64,000 nucleotides of DNA from Oscillibacter sp. (GTDB lineage: Bacteria; Bacillota; Clostridia; Oscillospirales; Oscillospiraceae), in assembly GCA_022791135.1 (NCBI GenBank), contig JAAVYM010000086.1, positions 1 through 64,000 of the forward strand, read 5' to 3'. Of the stretch, positions 25,508 to 35,175 are shown one piece after another (position 1 is the first letter of the stretch; each line of letters starts with the position of its first letter). The position numbers and the translations under genes were made by a program. The notes below the pieces were generated by a model. It saw only the letters and a list, made by a program, of their open reading frames with translations. It did not search any database and had not been told where the DNA came from.

Positions 25508-27223
25508 TTAATCTTCTGCTAAAAGACGTAGGGCCTCCAGGTAACCTTCCAGGCCGTGGCCTCGAATCGTAGCTATGCAGGCGGAGCGAATATACGACAC
25601 GTGCCGGAATTCCTCCCGGCTGTCTGGGTCGGAGACGTGGACCTCTACCGTGGGAATACCTACCGCTTTTACAGCGTCCAGCAACGCGATGCTGGTATGG
25701 GTATAGGCCGCCGGGTTGATGATGATGCCGGCTTCTTTGTTAAAATACGCCTGTTGGATTGCGTCGACTAAGGCTCCTTCGTGGTTGGACTGGAAAAAGG
25801 AAACCTCTACCCCCAGCCGCTCTGCCTCGGCGGAGATCATATCTTTCAGGTCCTTGTAGGTGGCCCTGCCGTAAATCTCTGGCTGGCGAATGCCCAGCAT
25901 GTTCATGTTGGGTCCGTTGATAACCAGGAACGTCTTCCTTTTCCCCTCCACAAAATCCCTCCAGATGCGCCCGGCGGTTTCCTCCGGACTGTTTTCGTTT
26001 TCCATGCGCCGGTCTGACGCCGCGTCGTACAGCGGCCCCCGGACCCGCGCCATTTCTTCCAGTTTTCCCGCCTGGGACAGGGGCCGGCCCTCCGTAGGCA
26101 GGTCCTCCAACTTCCGCCGGAGTTGATACACCCAGCCCGTGCGGCGTATGGCCGCCCGGTTTTCCGACCAGAGGACGGCCCCGCCGCCCGTGGCAATGAT
26201 CTGGCCACTTTTGGCACAGAACTCTGTTAAGAGTTCATGCTCCAGGGTCCGGAAGACCCCCTCACCCTCGCTGGCAAAAATCTCCGGAATGGACCTCCCG
26301 GCTCTGCGGGTGATCTCCTCATCCAAGTCCACGAAGGGTTTGCCGGATAACTCCGACAGCGCCTTGCCGACGGTGGTCTTGCCGCTCCCCGGCATTCCGA
26401 CGAGAACGATGTTCGTCCTGTCCCGCCAAAGCTGGGCCGTTATTTTTTCCGTTTCCCCATCGGAAATGGCCTTGTCAAAAAAAAGCTCCTCCGCTCGCTT
26501 CGCCTGGGCCACCAGCATGGACAGTCCTCCAGTATAGCGGATATGGCGTTCGCCCGGTTCACTTGTTTCATAGCCAGGCATGCGCTGCCAATGGCCGATT
26601 TCCTCCGCCTGGAGCAGCAGGTTCGTCCGTCCTGGGTTGTAGATTACATCCACCACCGCAGAGACCTTTGGCAGGAGCCGCAGGTCTACCGGACTCCCTT
26701 CCAGCTTGGGCCACATGCCCACAGGGGTAGTATTGACGAGGATCTCGGCGTCGCTATGGCGGTCCGGAAGATTTTCGTAGTTATTCGCGCCTGTCCGGGA
26801 GACCACCACGACTTCCCGCGCCCCCTCCCGTCTCGCCGCCGCCTGTGCCGTCAGAGAGGCCCCACCGCTGCCCAGAATGACGGTCTTTTTCCCCGTCAGG
26901 GAAATTTTCGCCCGACGAAGCATGTAAAGGAAGCCGTCGATGTCCGTGTTGTAGCCGCACAGCTTTCCATCCCGGCGGACCAACGTGTTCACGCTGCCGA
27001 TGGCCGCCGCCGTTGGGTCAATCTCATCGCAAAATTTCATGACCTCACGCTTGTAGGGGATGGTGACATTCAGCCCGCCGATATCCTCCCGGCGGAGGAA
27101 GCCCTCCAGCTCCTCCGGCTCCAGCTCTATCAGCCGGTAGCTCTCGCAGCCCAGGGCCTGATGGATGGGAACGGACCAGCTGTGGCCCAAGGTCCGGCCC
27201 AGCAGACCATAAAGCTTTTCCAT
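25508..27223 (-). CDS. Trifunctional fusion: shikimate dehydrogenase - shikimate kinase - type II 3-dehydroquinate dehydratase
   Basis: N-terminal AroE (LNVTIPYKREVM, GSVNTLV), middle AroK (VLVGMPGSGKTTVGKALSELSGKPFVDLDEEI), C-terminal AroQ (LVINGPNMNMLGIRQPEIYG, IINPAAYTHTSIAL) in one 571-aa frame. Confidence 0.93.
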   Translation of the reverse strand: MEKLYGLLGRTLGHSWSVPIHQALGCESYRLIELEPEELEGFLRREDIGGLNVTIPYKREVMKFCDEIDPTAAAIGSVNTLVRRDGKLCGYNTDIDGFLYMLRRAKISLTGKKTVILGSGGASLTAQAAARREGAREVVVVSRTGANNYENLPDRHSDAEILVNTTPVGMWPKLEGSPVDLRLLPKVSAVVDVIYNPGRTNLLLQAEEIGHWQRMPGYETSEPGERHIRYTGGLSMLVAQAKRAEELFFDKAISDGETEKITAQLWRDRTNIVLVGMPGSGKTTVGKALSELSGKPFVDLDEEITRRAGRSIPEIFASEGEGVFRTLEHELLTEFCAKSGQIIATGGGAVLWSENRAAIRRTGWVYQLRRKLEDLPTEGRPLSQAGKLEEMARVRGPLYDAASDRRMENENSPEETAGRIWRDFVEGKRKTFLVINGPNMNMLGIRQPEIYGRATYKDLKDMISAEAERLGVEVSFFQSNHEGALVDAIQQAYFNKEAGIIINPAAYTHTSIALLDAVKAVGIPTVEVHVSDPDSREEFRHVSYIRSACIATIRGHGLEGYLEALRLLAED

Positions 27224-27226
27224 AGC

Positions 27227-28363
27227 TTACACTTCCGCGTAGTTGCCCAGGAACTGGAATTGGGCGCAGCTGCGCTCCATTTCCTCCAGCATCGCCAGAA
27301 CGCTGGGGTCTCGGAGGTCTGCCTCCAGCTCGATGAAGAAGATATACTCAAAATCGCTGCCGCTGACAGGGCAAGACTCCAGCTTGGTCATGTTGATGTC
27401 CAGAGCCGCCATTTTCGACAAAATCTCATACAGGGCGCCGGGCCGGTTGTCAAAGGCGATAATCAGGCTCACCCGGCTGGCCCCGGCGTAGATCACCGGA
27501 TCTTTGGCCACGCAGATGAAGCGGGTGTAATTGTTGTCGCTGTTTTGAATACTTCCGTCCAAGCACTCCAGGCCGTACAGCGCCGCGCAGGGGTGAGAGG
27601 AGATCGCCGCGGCATGGCGGTTCCCGGACTCGGCCACCAGTTTCGCCGCCACGGCGGTGTTGTCGCAGGGAATCGCCTGGACGCCGCTCAGGCTGTTCAG
27701 GAAGCGGCTGCATTGGCCGATGGCCTGAGGATGGGTGTAAATCTCCGTCACGTCCTCCAGCTTCACTCCCGGCAGGGCCAGCAGCTCATGCCGGATGCAC
27801 AGGCGGGTGGAGCGGACGATGGAGAGGCTGTGCTCCTGCAAAAGCTCATAGACCGCCCGGACGGAGCCATTGGAGCTGTTTTCAATGGGCAGTACACCGA
27901 ACTTGCAAAAGCCCGCTTCCACCGCGGACACCACTGCGTCAAAGGTTTTCACGTACATGATGCTTCCCCGGGGGAAAAGGCGGTCGCAGGCCGCCTGGGA
28001 GTTGCCTCCCTCGATGCCCTGGCAGGCCACCAGCCCCGTTTGAGGGAAGAGCTGGTCCCGGTTCTCCAGGGATGCCCGGACCTGGCCGCCCACCCGGGTG
28101 GGCGCATGAATTTGTTCAGCCTGACGGGAACGGGCCAGCTCGAAAAGGGTGGAGAACAGGTGATAGGCATAGCGTTCCCGGTCTCCGGCATCCTTTGTCA
28201 CTTTCGCCAGGATGGCCCGCTCCCGTTCCTTGTTCAAAATGGGAAGGTGGTGCTCGTTTTTATACGCCGCCACCTCGTCGCTCAGGTCCATGCGCTCCAA
28301 AAAGAGCTTCAGCATCTGGTCATCGACAGCGTCGATTCTCGCGCGGATTTCAGAAAGTTCCAT
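27227..28363 (-). CDS. pheA: Bifunctional chorismate mutase/prephenate dehydratase
   Basis: N-terminal CM (RIDAVDDQMLKLFLERMDLSDEVAAYK), prephenate dehydratase (LPIENSSNGSVRAVYELL), ACT (SLIIAFDNRPGALYEILSKMA). Confidence 0.94.
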   Translation of the reverse strand: MELSEIRARIDAVDDQMLKLFLERMDLSDEVAAYKNEHHLPILNKERERAILAKVTKDAGDRERYAYHLFSTLFELARSRQAEQIHAPTRVGGQVRASLENRDQLFPQTGLVACQGIEGGNSQAACDRLFPRGSIMYVKTFDAVVSAVEAGFCKFGVLPIENSSNGSVRAVYELLQEHSLSIVRSTRLCIRHELLALPGVKLEDVTEIYTHPQAIGQCSRFLNSLSGVQAIPCDNTAVAAKLVAESGNRHAAAISSHPCAALYGLECLDGSIQNSDNNYTRFICVAKDPVIYAGASRVSLIIAFDNRPGALYEILSKMAALDINMTKLESCPVSGSDFEYIFFIELEADLRDPSVLAMLEEMERSCAQFQFLGNYAEV

Positions 28364-29441
28364 GATTTCCCTCCAAAAGCATATCGAGTAGCACGGCGGC
28401 CGTTGCCGCCTCCACCACCGGGACGGCCCGGTGGGCAATGCAGGGATCGTGCCGCCCGCGGATGGCCAGCTCCGCGTTTTCCATCGCGGAGAGACGGACG
28501 GTCTGCTGGGTTCGCCCGATGGATGGTGTGGGTTTAATTGCCGCCCGCAGCACCAGGGGCATGCCTGTGGTGATGCCGCCCAGGATTCCCCCGGCGTGGT
28601 TCGTCTCCGTCCGGACGGTGCCGCTCTCTGCGGCAAAGGGGTCGTTGTTCTCCGAACCCCGCAGCTCCGCCGCCCGGAAGCCCGCGCCAAACTCCACGCC
28701 CTTTACGGCGGGGATTCCGAAGAGGACGGCAGCCAGGCGGTTTTCCACGCCGCCGAACATGGGTTCCCCCAGCCCTGGGGGCACTCCGATCGCGGCGCAC
28801 TCAATCACGCCCCCCACTGAGTCCAGCGCCTCCTTCGCCGCCAGGATGGCGGCGCGCATCGCCTCTCCAGCCCCGTCGTCTAGAACCGGAAAGGGCTTAG
28901 CCGCCACGGCGGCGAACAGCTCCGCCGTGGGATACAGAGGGAAGGGCCGGTCCGGAACCCCGGCCACGGCGGCCAGGTGCGCCCCCACAAAGACGCCCCG
29001 GCGGGCCAGAATCTGCTTGGCGATGCCCCCTGCCACGCACAAGGGAGCCGTCAACCGCCCGGAGAAGTGCCCACCGCCCCGCATGTCCGCCTGGCCGCCC
29101 CACTTCACCCAGGCGACATAGTCCGCGTGGCCGGGGCGGGGCTTATCGGACAACTCGCTGTAATCTTTGGAACGCTGGTCCCCGTTTTCGATAACGGCGC
29201 ACAGCGGCGCGCCACAGGTGACCCCGCCCTCCAGGCCGGAGAGGAAAACCGGGGCGTCCGCTTCCTGGCGGGCGGTGGACAGAGGGCTGCCGCCGGGCCG
29301 CCGGCGGTTCAAGAAGCTCTGCAGCTCCTCTAAATCCACTGCCTCTCCGGCGGGAAGGCCGTCCAGCAGCACACCCACCGCTCTCCCGTGGGATTGGCCG
29401 AAGACGCTGACCCGCAAAATCCTTCCAAATTCAGAGGACAT
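28350..29441 (-). CDS. aroC: Chorismate synthase
   Basis: RVSVFGQSHGRAVGVLLDGLPAGE, RPGHADYV, GGGHFSGRLTAP. Confidence 0.96.
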   Translation of the reverse strand: MSSEFGRILRVSVFGQSHGRAVGVLLDGLPAGEAVDLEELQSFLNRRRPGGSPLSTARQEADAPVFLSGLEGGVTCGAPLCAVIENGDQRSKDYSELSDKPRPGHADYVAWVKWGGQADMRGGGHFSGRLTAPLCVAGGIAKQILARRGVFVGAHLAAVAGVPDRPFPLYPTAELFAAVAAKPFPVLDDGAGEAMRAAILAAKEALDSVGGVIECAAIGVPPGLGEPMFGGVENRLAAVLFGIPAVKGVEFGAGFRAAELRGSENNDPFAAESGTVRTETNHAGGILGGITTGMPLVLRAAIKPTPSIGRTQQTVRLSAMENAELAIRGRHDPCIAHRAVPVVEAATAAVLLDMLLEGNHGTF

Positions 29442-30657
29442 GGACCTCACCTCCCAAATTCTCATAATCCCGCCAGAAGCCAGGATAAGATTTTTTCACC
29501 GCTTCGGCTCCCCGGATCACCACAGGACCCTGGCAGCGGGTGGCGGCAGCAGCGGCGGCCATGACGATGCGGTGGTCGTTGGCCCCGTCCACCGTCCCGC
29601 CGGGAAGGGTGGAGACGCCGTACACCGTCAGGCCGTCCTCCTCCTCCGACACGGCCCCGCCCAGTGCCCTCAGCATTTGGGAAACCGTGCTTAGGCGGTC
29701 GCTCTCCTTCAGCCGGAGGCGAGCTGCATTGGTAAATCGCGTGGTCCCCCGCCGCACGGCGGCCATTACTGCCAGGGGAGGCAGCAAGTCCGGACAGTCG
29801 GACAAGTCGATCCCAGCTTCTCCCTCCAGGGCCAGCTTTTTGGCGTGTTCCACCACCGCCGCGTCCCCTTGCGAGGATTGGCCGCTGAGGCCCCGGAGCC
29901 GCAAATTACTACCCAGGGCGATGGCAGCGTACCAGAAGGCAGCCTGGGACCAGTCCGCCTCCACCGTTTCCTCAAAGGAAGAGTAAATTCCCGGGGGAAC
30001 ACCAAAGCCATTGAGCTGAGGGGACCAGCGCACCCGGATGCCGCACCGCTCCAGCACGCGCATGGTCATGGAAACATAGGAGGCGGATTCCAGCTTAGTG
30101 GTGCTGATTACCACGCTGGGGCCGTCCAGCAGGGGCAGGGCCATGAGGAGACCGGTGAAAAACTGGCTGGAGACATTTCCCGGCAGGCGGTATTCGCCGG
30201 GATGCAGCTCTCCCTTTATGGTGAGTTCGCTGCCTCGCAACTCATGGAAAATGCCTTGCCGGCCAAAGAGCTGAAAATAGGGTTCCAGCGGCCGCTCCAT
30301 CAGCCGCCCCCGTCCCGTGAATATCCCTCCTCCCGCCAGGGCCAAGGCAGCGGGAATAAGAAAGCGGAGGGTGGAACCAGATTCCCCGCAGTCAAACCGG
30401 GGCAGGTCCGTCTGGCTGCGCTCTTCGCCGATGCAGCCTGAAATCCTCAAAGTGTTCTCCCCCTGCCACTCCCAGTTACAGCGGAACTGGGCCATGCAGC
30501 GCAGGGTGGCCTCAATATCTTCCGAGAAAGTCAAATTTCGAATGGTGCTGGTTCCGGCAGCCAGGGAGGCGGCGAAAATCCAGCGGTGGGCCAAGGATTT
30601 GCTGGGCGGCGGAGTCACCACGCCGGAGAGGCGGCGGGGAGTGATTTTTACGTCCAT
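29431..30657 (-). CDS. aroA: 3-phosphoshikimate 1-carboxyvinyltransferase (EPSP synthase)
   Basis: PPSKSLAHRWIFAASLA, GESGSTLRFLIPAALA, RLKESDRLSTV, NDHRIVMA. Confidence 0.96.
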   Translation of the reverse strand: MDVKITPRRLSGVVTPPPSKSLAHRWIFAASLAAGTSTIRNLTFSEDIEATLRCMAQFRCNWEWQGENTLRISGCIGEERSQTDLPRFDCGESGSTLRFLIPAALALAGGGIFTGRGRLMERPLEPYFQLFGRQGIFHELRGSELTIKGELHPGEYRLPGNVSSQFFTGLLMALPLLDGPSVVISTTKLESASYVSMTMRVLERCGIRVRWSPQLNGFGVPPGIYSSFEETVEADWSQAAFWYAAIALGSNLRLRGLSGQSSQGDAAVVEHAKKLALEGEAGIDLSDCPDLLPPLAVMAAVRRGTTRFTNAARLRLKESDRLSTVSQMLRALGGAVSEEEDGLTVYGVSTLPGGTVDGANDHRIVMAAAAAATRCQGPVVIRGAEAVKKSYPGFWRDYENLGGEVHVL

Positions 30658-30667
30658 CCGCCCCTCC

Positions 30668-31759
30668 TCATCCCCGCCCGCAGAGGCCGGCCAGGATCTC
30701 CAGGATCTCGGTCCTCTTTCGTCTGACCGCTATGGCCTCTCCCAGGCGCTTGAGAAAGATCATAGTCAGCTCCTCCCCTGCGCCCTTTTTGTCCAGGCCC
30801 ACTGCGGAGACTATGGCCTCCCATGCCTCGTTGCCCCGGCAGGAGATCCGGGTAGGCAGCTGGAACGCTTCCAGCAGCCCCTTCAATTCCTCCAGGTCTT
30901 CCTTCCTGCCATCCCCCAGGCGTAGCCCCACCTCAATCGCGCTGCACATGCCCGCCGCCACGGCCTCACCATGGGTCCATTTTTCGTAGTTCCCCAGCCG
31001 CTCAAAGGCGTGGCCAATGGTGTGGCCGAAGTTCAAAATCATCCGAAGCCCTGTATCCCGCTCGTCTTCTTCCACTACTTTTCGTTTAATATTGCAGCAA
31101 ATATACAAAACGGATTCAATTTCTTCCATGATGGCCTTCCGGCTGCCATGGGCGGCCAGGAAGTCGAAAAAGGTCCGGTCCGCAATGCAGCCGTATTTGA
31201 TCACCTCTGCCATACCGCTGGAAAAATCTCGGTCCGGAAGGGTATCCAAGACCTCCGGGGCCATCAGCACCAGGCTGGGCTGCCAGAAAGCCCCGGCCAA
31301 ATTCTTCCCGGCACGGAGGTCCACAGCTACCTTCCCTCCCACGGAGGAATCCACCTGGGCCAGCAGCGTGGTGGGAATCTGCACGTAGTCCACTCCCCGG
31401 AGGATGGTGGCGGCGGCAAAGCCCGCCAGATCCCCCACCATGCCGCCGCCCAAGGCCGCCACGGCGTCCGTCCGGGTGAGGCCAAACTCCATAAACTTCT
31501 CCCAGAGCGCCGCCAGGGTCTCCGCGCTTTTTGAGCCTTCTCCGGCGGGCACCGTGCAGCGCAGCACGGTAAACCCCGCCCGCTCCAAGCTTGCCGCTAC
31601 TCGCTCCAAGTACAGAGGGCCGGCCGTGCTGTCCGTCACCAGGGCAATCTTCCCCGCCTTTGGCAAGGCGGCGCGGACCTGCTCCCCCGCCTGGTCTAAC
31701 AGTCCCCTGCCGATAAGAATGCTGTAAGGCCGGCCGGTGCGCACGCGTATCGTCTTCAT
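30668..31759 (-). CDS. aroB: 3-dehydroquinate synthase
   Basis: ALGGGMVGDLAGFAAATILRGVDYVQIPTTLLAQVDSSVGGKVAVD. Confidence 0.97.
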   Translation of the reverse strand: MKTIRVRTGRPYSILIGRGLLDQAGEQVRAALPKAGKIALVTDSTAGPLYLERVAASLERAGFTVLRCTVPAGEGSKSAETLAALWEKFMEFGLTRTDAVAALGGGMVGDLAGFAAATILRGVDYVQIPTTLLAQVDSSVGGKVAVDLRAGKNLAGAFWQPSLVLMAPEVLDTLPDRDFSSGMAEVIKYGCIADRTFFDFLAAHGSRKAIMEEIESVLYICCNIKRKVVEEDERDTGLRMILNFGHTIGHAFERLGNYEKWTHGEAVAAGMCSAIEVGLRLGDGRKEDLEELKGLLEAFQLPTRISCRGNEAWEAIVSAVGLDKKGAGEELTMIFLKRLGEAIAVRRKRTEILEILAGLCGRG

Positions 31760-32596
31760 TCAGCTTCCTCCTGCCGTGGCTTTCCGCTCCCGGCCCTCTT
31801 TCAGCAGGGCTCGGACCCGCTCTGCGTCGCCGGATTTCAGGGCATTAGCGTAAGCGGTTAAATTTTCAATGAGGATATCCAGTTCCCGGACCAAATAGTC
31901 CGCGTCATCCAGAAACAGCTCCGTCCACATATCCTCATCCAGCCGGGCCACCCGGGTCATATCCTGAAAGCTTCCTGCGGAGAAGCCCCGGCGCCTCTGG
32001 GCCTCCGGCGACTTCACATAGGCACTGGAGGTGATATGAGCCAGCTGGGAGGTGTAGGCGATGATCCGGTCGTGCTCCTCCGGGTCCGAGAAGGTCAGCC
32101 CCGCAAAGCCCACATCCAGGAAGAAATCCTTCAACGTCTCCAACAACTGCATGTCCGTCCGCTTGTCCGGCGTAAGGATCATGGACGCTCCCACGTAAAG
32201 ATCCTCGGACGAGGCAGTGAAACCTCCCCGTTCCCGGCCCGCCATGGGGTGCCCGCCGATATAGGCAAAACCGTGCTCCTCGGCAATGGGGGCCAGGGCC
32301 TCCACCACCACCCGCTTCACGCCGCACAGGTCCACCAAGATAGCGGATTTGGAAATCTCCCCCGCGTGCTCCTGCACCCACCGGATGGCTGCGCCAGGGC
32401 AGATAGCGATCAGAATTAGGCTGCAGCGCCCCAGGTTCTCCCCGGTTAGGGGGCCGTCGATGGCTCCGCTCATCCGAGCCAGGGACATCGTCTCTTTATC
32501 CAGGTCCGCGCCCCAGACGGTGTGGGCCGTCCGGGCTTTAATGCTCTTGGCCATGGACCCGCCGATCAGGCCCAGGCCGACGATTCCAACATTCAT
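31760..32596 (-). CDS. tyrA: Prephenate dehydrogenase
   Basis: MNVGIVGLGLIGGSMAKSIKA, GGHPMAGRERGGF, SQLAHITSSAYVKSPE. Confidence 0.94.
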   Translation of the reverse strand: MNVGIVGLGLIGGSMAKSIKARTAHTVWGADLDKETMSLARMSGAIDGPLTGENLGRCSLILIAICPGAAIRWVQEHAGEISKSAILVDLCGVKRVVVEALAPIAEEHGFAYIGGHPMAGRERGGFTASSEDLYVGASMILTPDKRTDMQLLETLKDFFLDVGFAGLTFSDPEEHDRIIAYTSQLAHITSSAYVKSPEAQRRRGFSAGSFQDMTRVARLDEDMWTELFLDDADYLVRELDILIENLTAYANALKSGDAERVRALLKEGRERKATAGGS

Positions 32597-32660
32597 GAAA
32601 TCACCCTTTCTGACTTGGGAGGCCCTGCGCTTGCGGGCCTTCTATTTTTCCGGGCCGGGA

Positions 32661-33674
32661 TCAGCTGTCCAAACCCTTCATAAAGGCATGCAGCTCCAGC
32701 AGCTTTCTCGCCAGGGGCGCGAAGACCTCCGGCTTCAGGGACTGGGGACCGTCGCACAGGGCGTGGGCCGGGTCGTTGTGGACCTCGATTTGCAGCCCGT
32801 CGGCCTCCGCCGCCACGGCGGCCCGGGCCAGCGGCTCTACCAGCCAGTACTTGCCAGTTGCGTGGCTGGGGTCGATGATCACCGGCAGGTGGGTCAGGGT
32901 CCGCAGCACCGGGATCGCCGCTACATCCAGTGTATTGCGGGTGTAGCTCTCAAACGTACGGATTCCCCGTTCACAGAGGATAACGTTGTTATTGCCGCTG
33001 GCCATGACGTATTCCGCACTCATGAGCCACTCCTCGTAAGTGGCGGACATGCCCCGCTTGATCATGACGGGCTTCTCCTGGTGCCCTACGGCCTTCAAAA
33101 GGTCGAAGTTCTGCATGTTCCGGGCCCCGATTTGAATCACGTCCACGTCCTTGAACAGGGGGAGCTGCGTCACGTCCATCAGCTCCGTCACGATGGGAAG
33201 ACCCGTCTCTGCCCGGGCTGTCTTTAGGTACTCCAGTCCCTTGGCCCCCAGGCCCTGGAAGGCATAAGGGGAGGTCCGGGGCTTGAAGGCCCCGCCCCGG
33301 AGCATGGTGGCCCCGCTGGCCTTCACAGCTTGGGCGATGGCCACCACCTGCTCCTCACTCTCCACAGAGCAGGGACCCGCCATGATGGTCAGGTTCCCCC
33401 CGCCGATCTGGGTATTCCCCACGGGAATGACGGTATCCTCGGGATGGAATTTCCGGTTTGCATTTTTATACGGTTCTTGGACCCGCTTTACATCCTGGAC
33501 AATGTCCAGAGCCGCGATGAGGTCGATGTCCAGCTTGGAGGTGTCTCCCACCAGGCCCAGGATCGTATGGGCTTCGCCGATGCTGGTGTGGATGATGACT
33601 CCTTTTTCCTGGAGCCAGCTGACGAGGCTGTCCAGCTGGTCCCGGTTGGGGTTTTGCTTTAAAATGACTATCAT
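32661..33674 (-). CDS. aroF: 3-deoxy-7-phosphoheptulonate synthase (DAHP synthase, beta type)
   Basis: [46 protein letters not shown]. Confidence 0.96.
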   Translation of the reverse strand: MIVILKQNPNRDQLDSLVSWLQEKGVIIHTSIGEAHTILGLVGDTSKLDIDLIAALDIVQDVKRVQEPYKNANRKFHPEDTVIPVGNTQIGGGNLTIMAGPCSVESEEQVVAIAQAVKASGATMLRGGAFKPRTSPYAFQGLGAKGLEYLKTARAETGLPIVTELMDVTQLPLFKDVDVIQIGARNMQNFDLLKAVGHQEKPVMIKRGMSATYEEWLMSAEYVMASGNNNVILCERGIRTFESYTRNTLDVAAIPVLRTLTHLPVIIDPSHATGKYWLVEPLARAAVAAEADGLQIEVHNDPAHALCDGPQSLKPEVFAPLARKLLELHAFMKGLDS

Positions 33675-33707
33675 AGCTGTTTCCTCCTAAATAAATTCCG
33701 GGGATGC

Positions 33708-33736
33708 AAAAAACCCGCAGCCGGCTTGGCTGCGGG
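33708..33736 (-). terminator. Terminator of aro operon leader (putative attenuator)
   Basis: Minus strand CCCGCAGCCAAGCCGGCTGCGGGTTTTTT between leader ORF and DAHP synthase. Confidence 0.88.
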
Positions 33737-33773
33737 TCGCTTCACACAGACGCCCTTTCACAGGCCCGTCCGC

Positions 33774-33869
33774 TCACGCCTTTTCCGCCAAACCACGAAA
33801 AGCCTTACCGAAAACGGTAAAGCTAAAGTAGAAATAGCGGTATTCGACGGCGTGGGTGGGCATAGTCAT
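33774..33869 (-). CDS. Tyr/Phe-rich leader peptide of aro operon
   Basis: AGGGGAG RBS then MTMPTHAVEYRYFYFSFTVFGKAFRGLAEKA* (31 aa), 8 Tyr/Phe; below ORF-track length cutoff. Confidence 0.85.
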   Translation of the reverse strand: MTMPTHAVEYRYFYFSFTVFGKAFRGLAEKA

Positions 33870-33995
33870 GATCAGGCTCCCCTTTGGCATTTCGATGTTT
33901 TACATTTTCAGCATAACACGGCGGCGCAAAAATGAACACTGTGAGTTTTCACAAACAGGCTGTACTTTCCCCATCTTTTTTATGCACCTTACCGT

Positions 33996-34541
33996 TCAGG
34001 CGGCGGGCAAGCAGCCCGCCATCAGCAGCCCGGTGGCCTTGAGGATGTAATTGGCGTCCCGAATCATGCTGGCCCGGGTCTCCATGTACTGCTGGTGAAG
34101 TTCCTCCAGGGCGGCGACGAGGTCCCGCCGGGCCTGCTGGCGGCGGATATAGCGGTGAGCCAGGTAGCCCCGCATAAACTTCCGCAGGTCTGTTTCATAA
34201 CAGTGGTGGTCCAGCATCGTATTGGGGTAATTCTCATTGTGGGGGTATGTATAGGCGTCGGCCAGATAGTGGGTCAGTTTGCCCAGGGTATAGTACTGCC
34301 AGACCGTCCAGAACTGGCGGTGCTGGAGTTTCACGATCTTGGCGTTGATGTAATTCCGGGAGTTGGCATAGTTGTGGCCTTTGAGCTTGTTGTAGTGCAG
34401 CGAACCCTTCAAATAGCTGAAGGGATTCACATCCGGCTGAAAGGAACCGAAAAGGAAAGCCAGTTCAAAGCGTTTGGCGGCAAAGCCCATCTCGCTGCGC
34501 AGCAGTGTCCGGGCCAGCAAAGTATGTGTCCGTTTCTGCAA
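33996..34541 (-). CDS. Zinc-dependent phospholipase C/S1-P1-like domain protein
   Basis: MQKRTHTLLARTLL, LGKLTHYLADAYTYPHN zinc-binding-like pattern. Confidence 0.7.
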   Translation of the reverse strand: MQKRTHTLLARTLLRSEMGFAAKRFELAFLFGSFQPDVNPFSYLKGSLHYNKLKGHNYANSRNYINAKIVKLQHRQFWTVWQYYTLGKLTHYLADAYTYPHNENYPNTMLDHHCYETDLRKFMRGYLAHRYIRRQQARRDLVAALEELHQQYMETRASMIRDANYILKATGLLMAGCLPAA

Positions 34542-34842
34542 GGTTAGCTCCTCCTAACCACGAAAGTACGTTTAGTTTAACATATTCTGCGTCGGGATAC
34601 AAGGGTAATCGCTCCAAAAAATTTATGAATATTTTGTTTATTCCTCCAAAGCCTTCAGCCTACACTGACACTTTTCGGAGTCTTTAGCGGCTTTTGCAAC
34701 ATTTTTTATGGTTTTTGTAAATTTTTTTGATTCTTTCATATTTTTTGTAGCGCGCCCTTGTTTGGTATGGTATACTATATGCTGTTTTATTGTGCAGTTT
34801 GCCTCCGGCTGGTTTTTCCGGGGGATCAAGGAGGTTTTTTTC

Positions 34843-35175
34843 ATGGCGAACCGTGTCGTAGTCACCATCTGTGGGGACGAATACACCTTCGTAGCGGAGG
34901 AATCCGCCTCTTACATGCAAAAAGTCGGCGCCTATGTGGGCGACAAGATGGACGAGGTGCTGAGCAGCACCCACGTGGGCCGGACTGATGCTGCCGTCCT
35001 CACCGCTGTCAACATTGCCGACGAGCTTTTCAAAGCCCAATCTGCCGCCGAGCAGCTACGCCGCCAGATCAAAGGGTACCTGGACGACGCCGGTAAGGCG
35101 CAGAGTCAGGTCAGCGAGCTGAAGCGGGAGGTCGTTCGGCTCCAGCAGCGGCTGGACAGCCGGGGGACCAAGTGA
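34843..35175 (+). CDS. zapA: Cell division protein ZapA-like
   Basis: VVVTICGDEYTFVAEESASYMQKVGAYVGDKMDEV... with C-terminal coiled coil. Confidence 0.85.
   Translation: MANRVVVTICGDEYTFVAEESASYMQKVGAYVGDKMDEVLSSTHVGRTDAAVLTAVNIADELFKAQSAAEQLRRQIKGYLDDAGKAQSQVSELKREVVRLQQRLDSRGTK

Noticed and set aside
26543-28537. 664-aa plus-strand ORF across the aro fusion and pheA
   Set aside because: Spans two well-supported minus-strand genes; antisense artifact.
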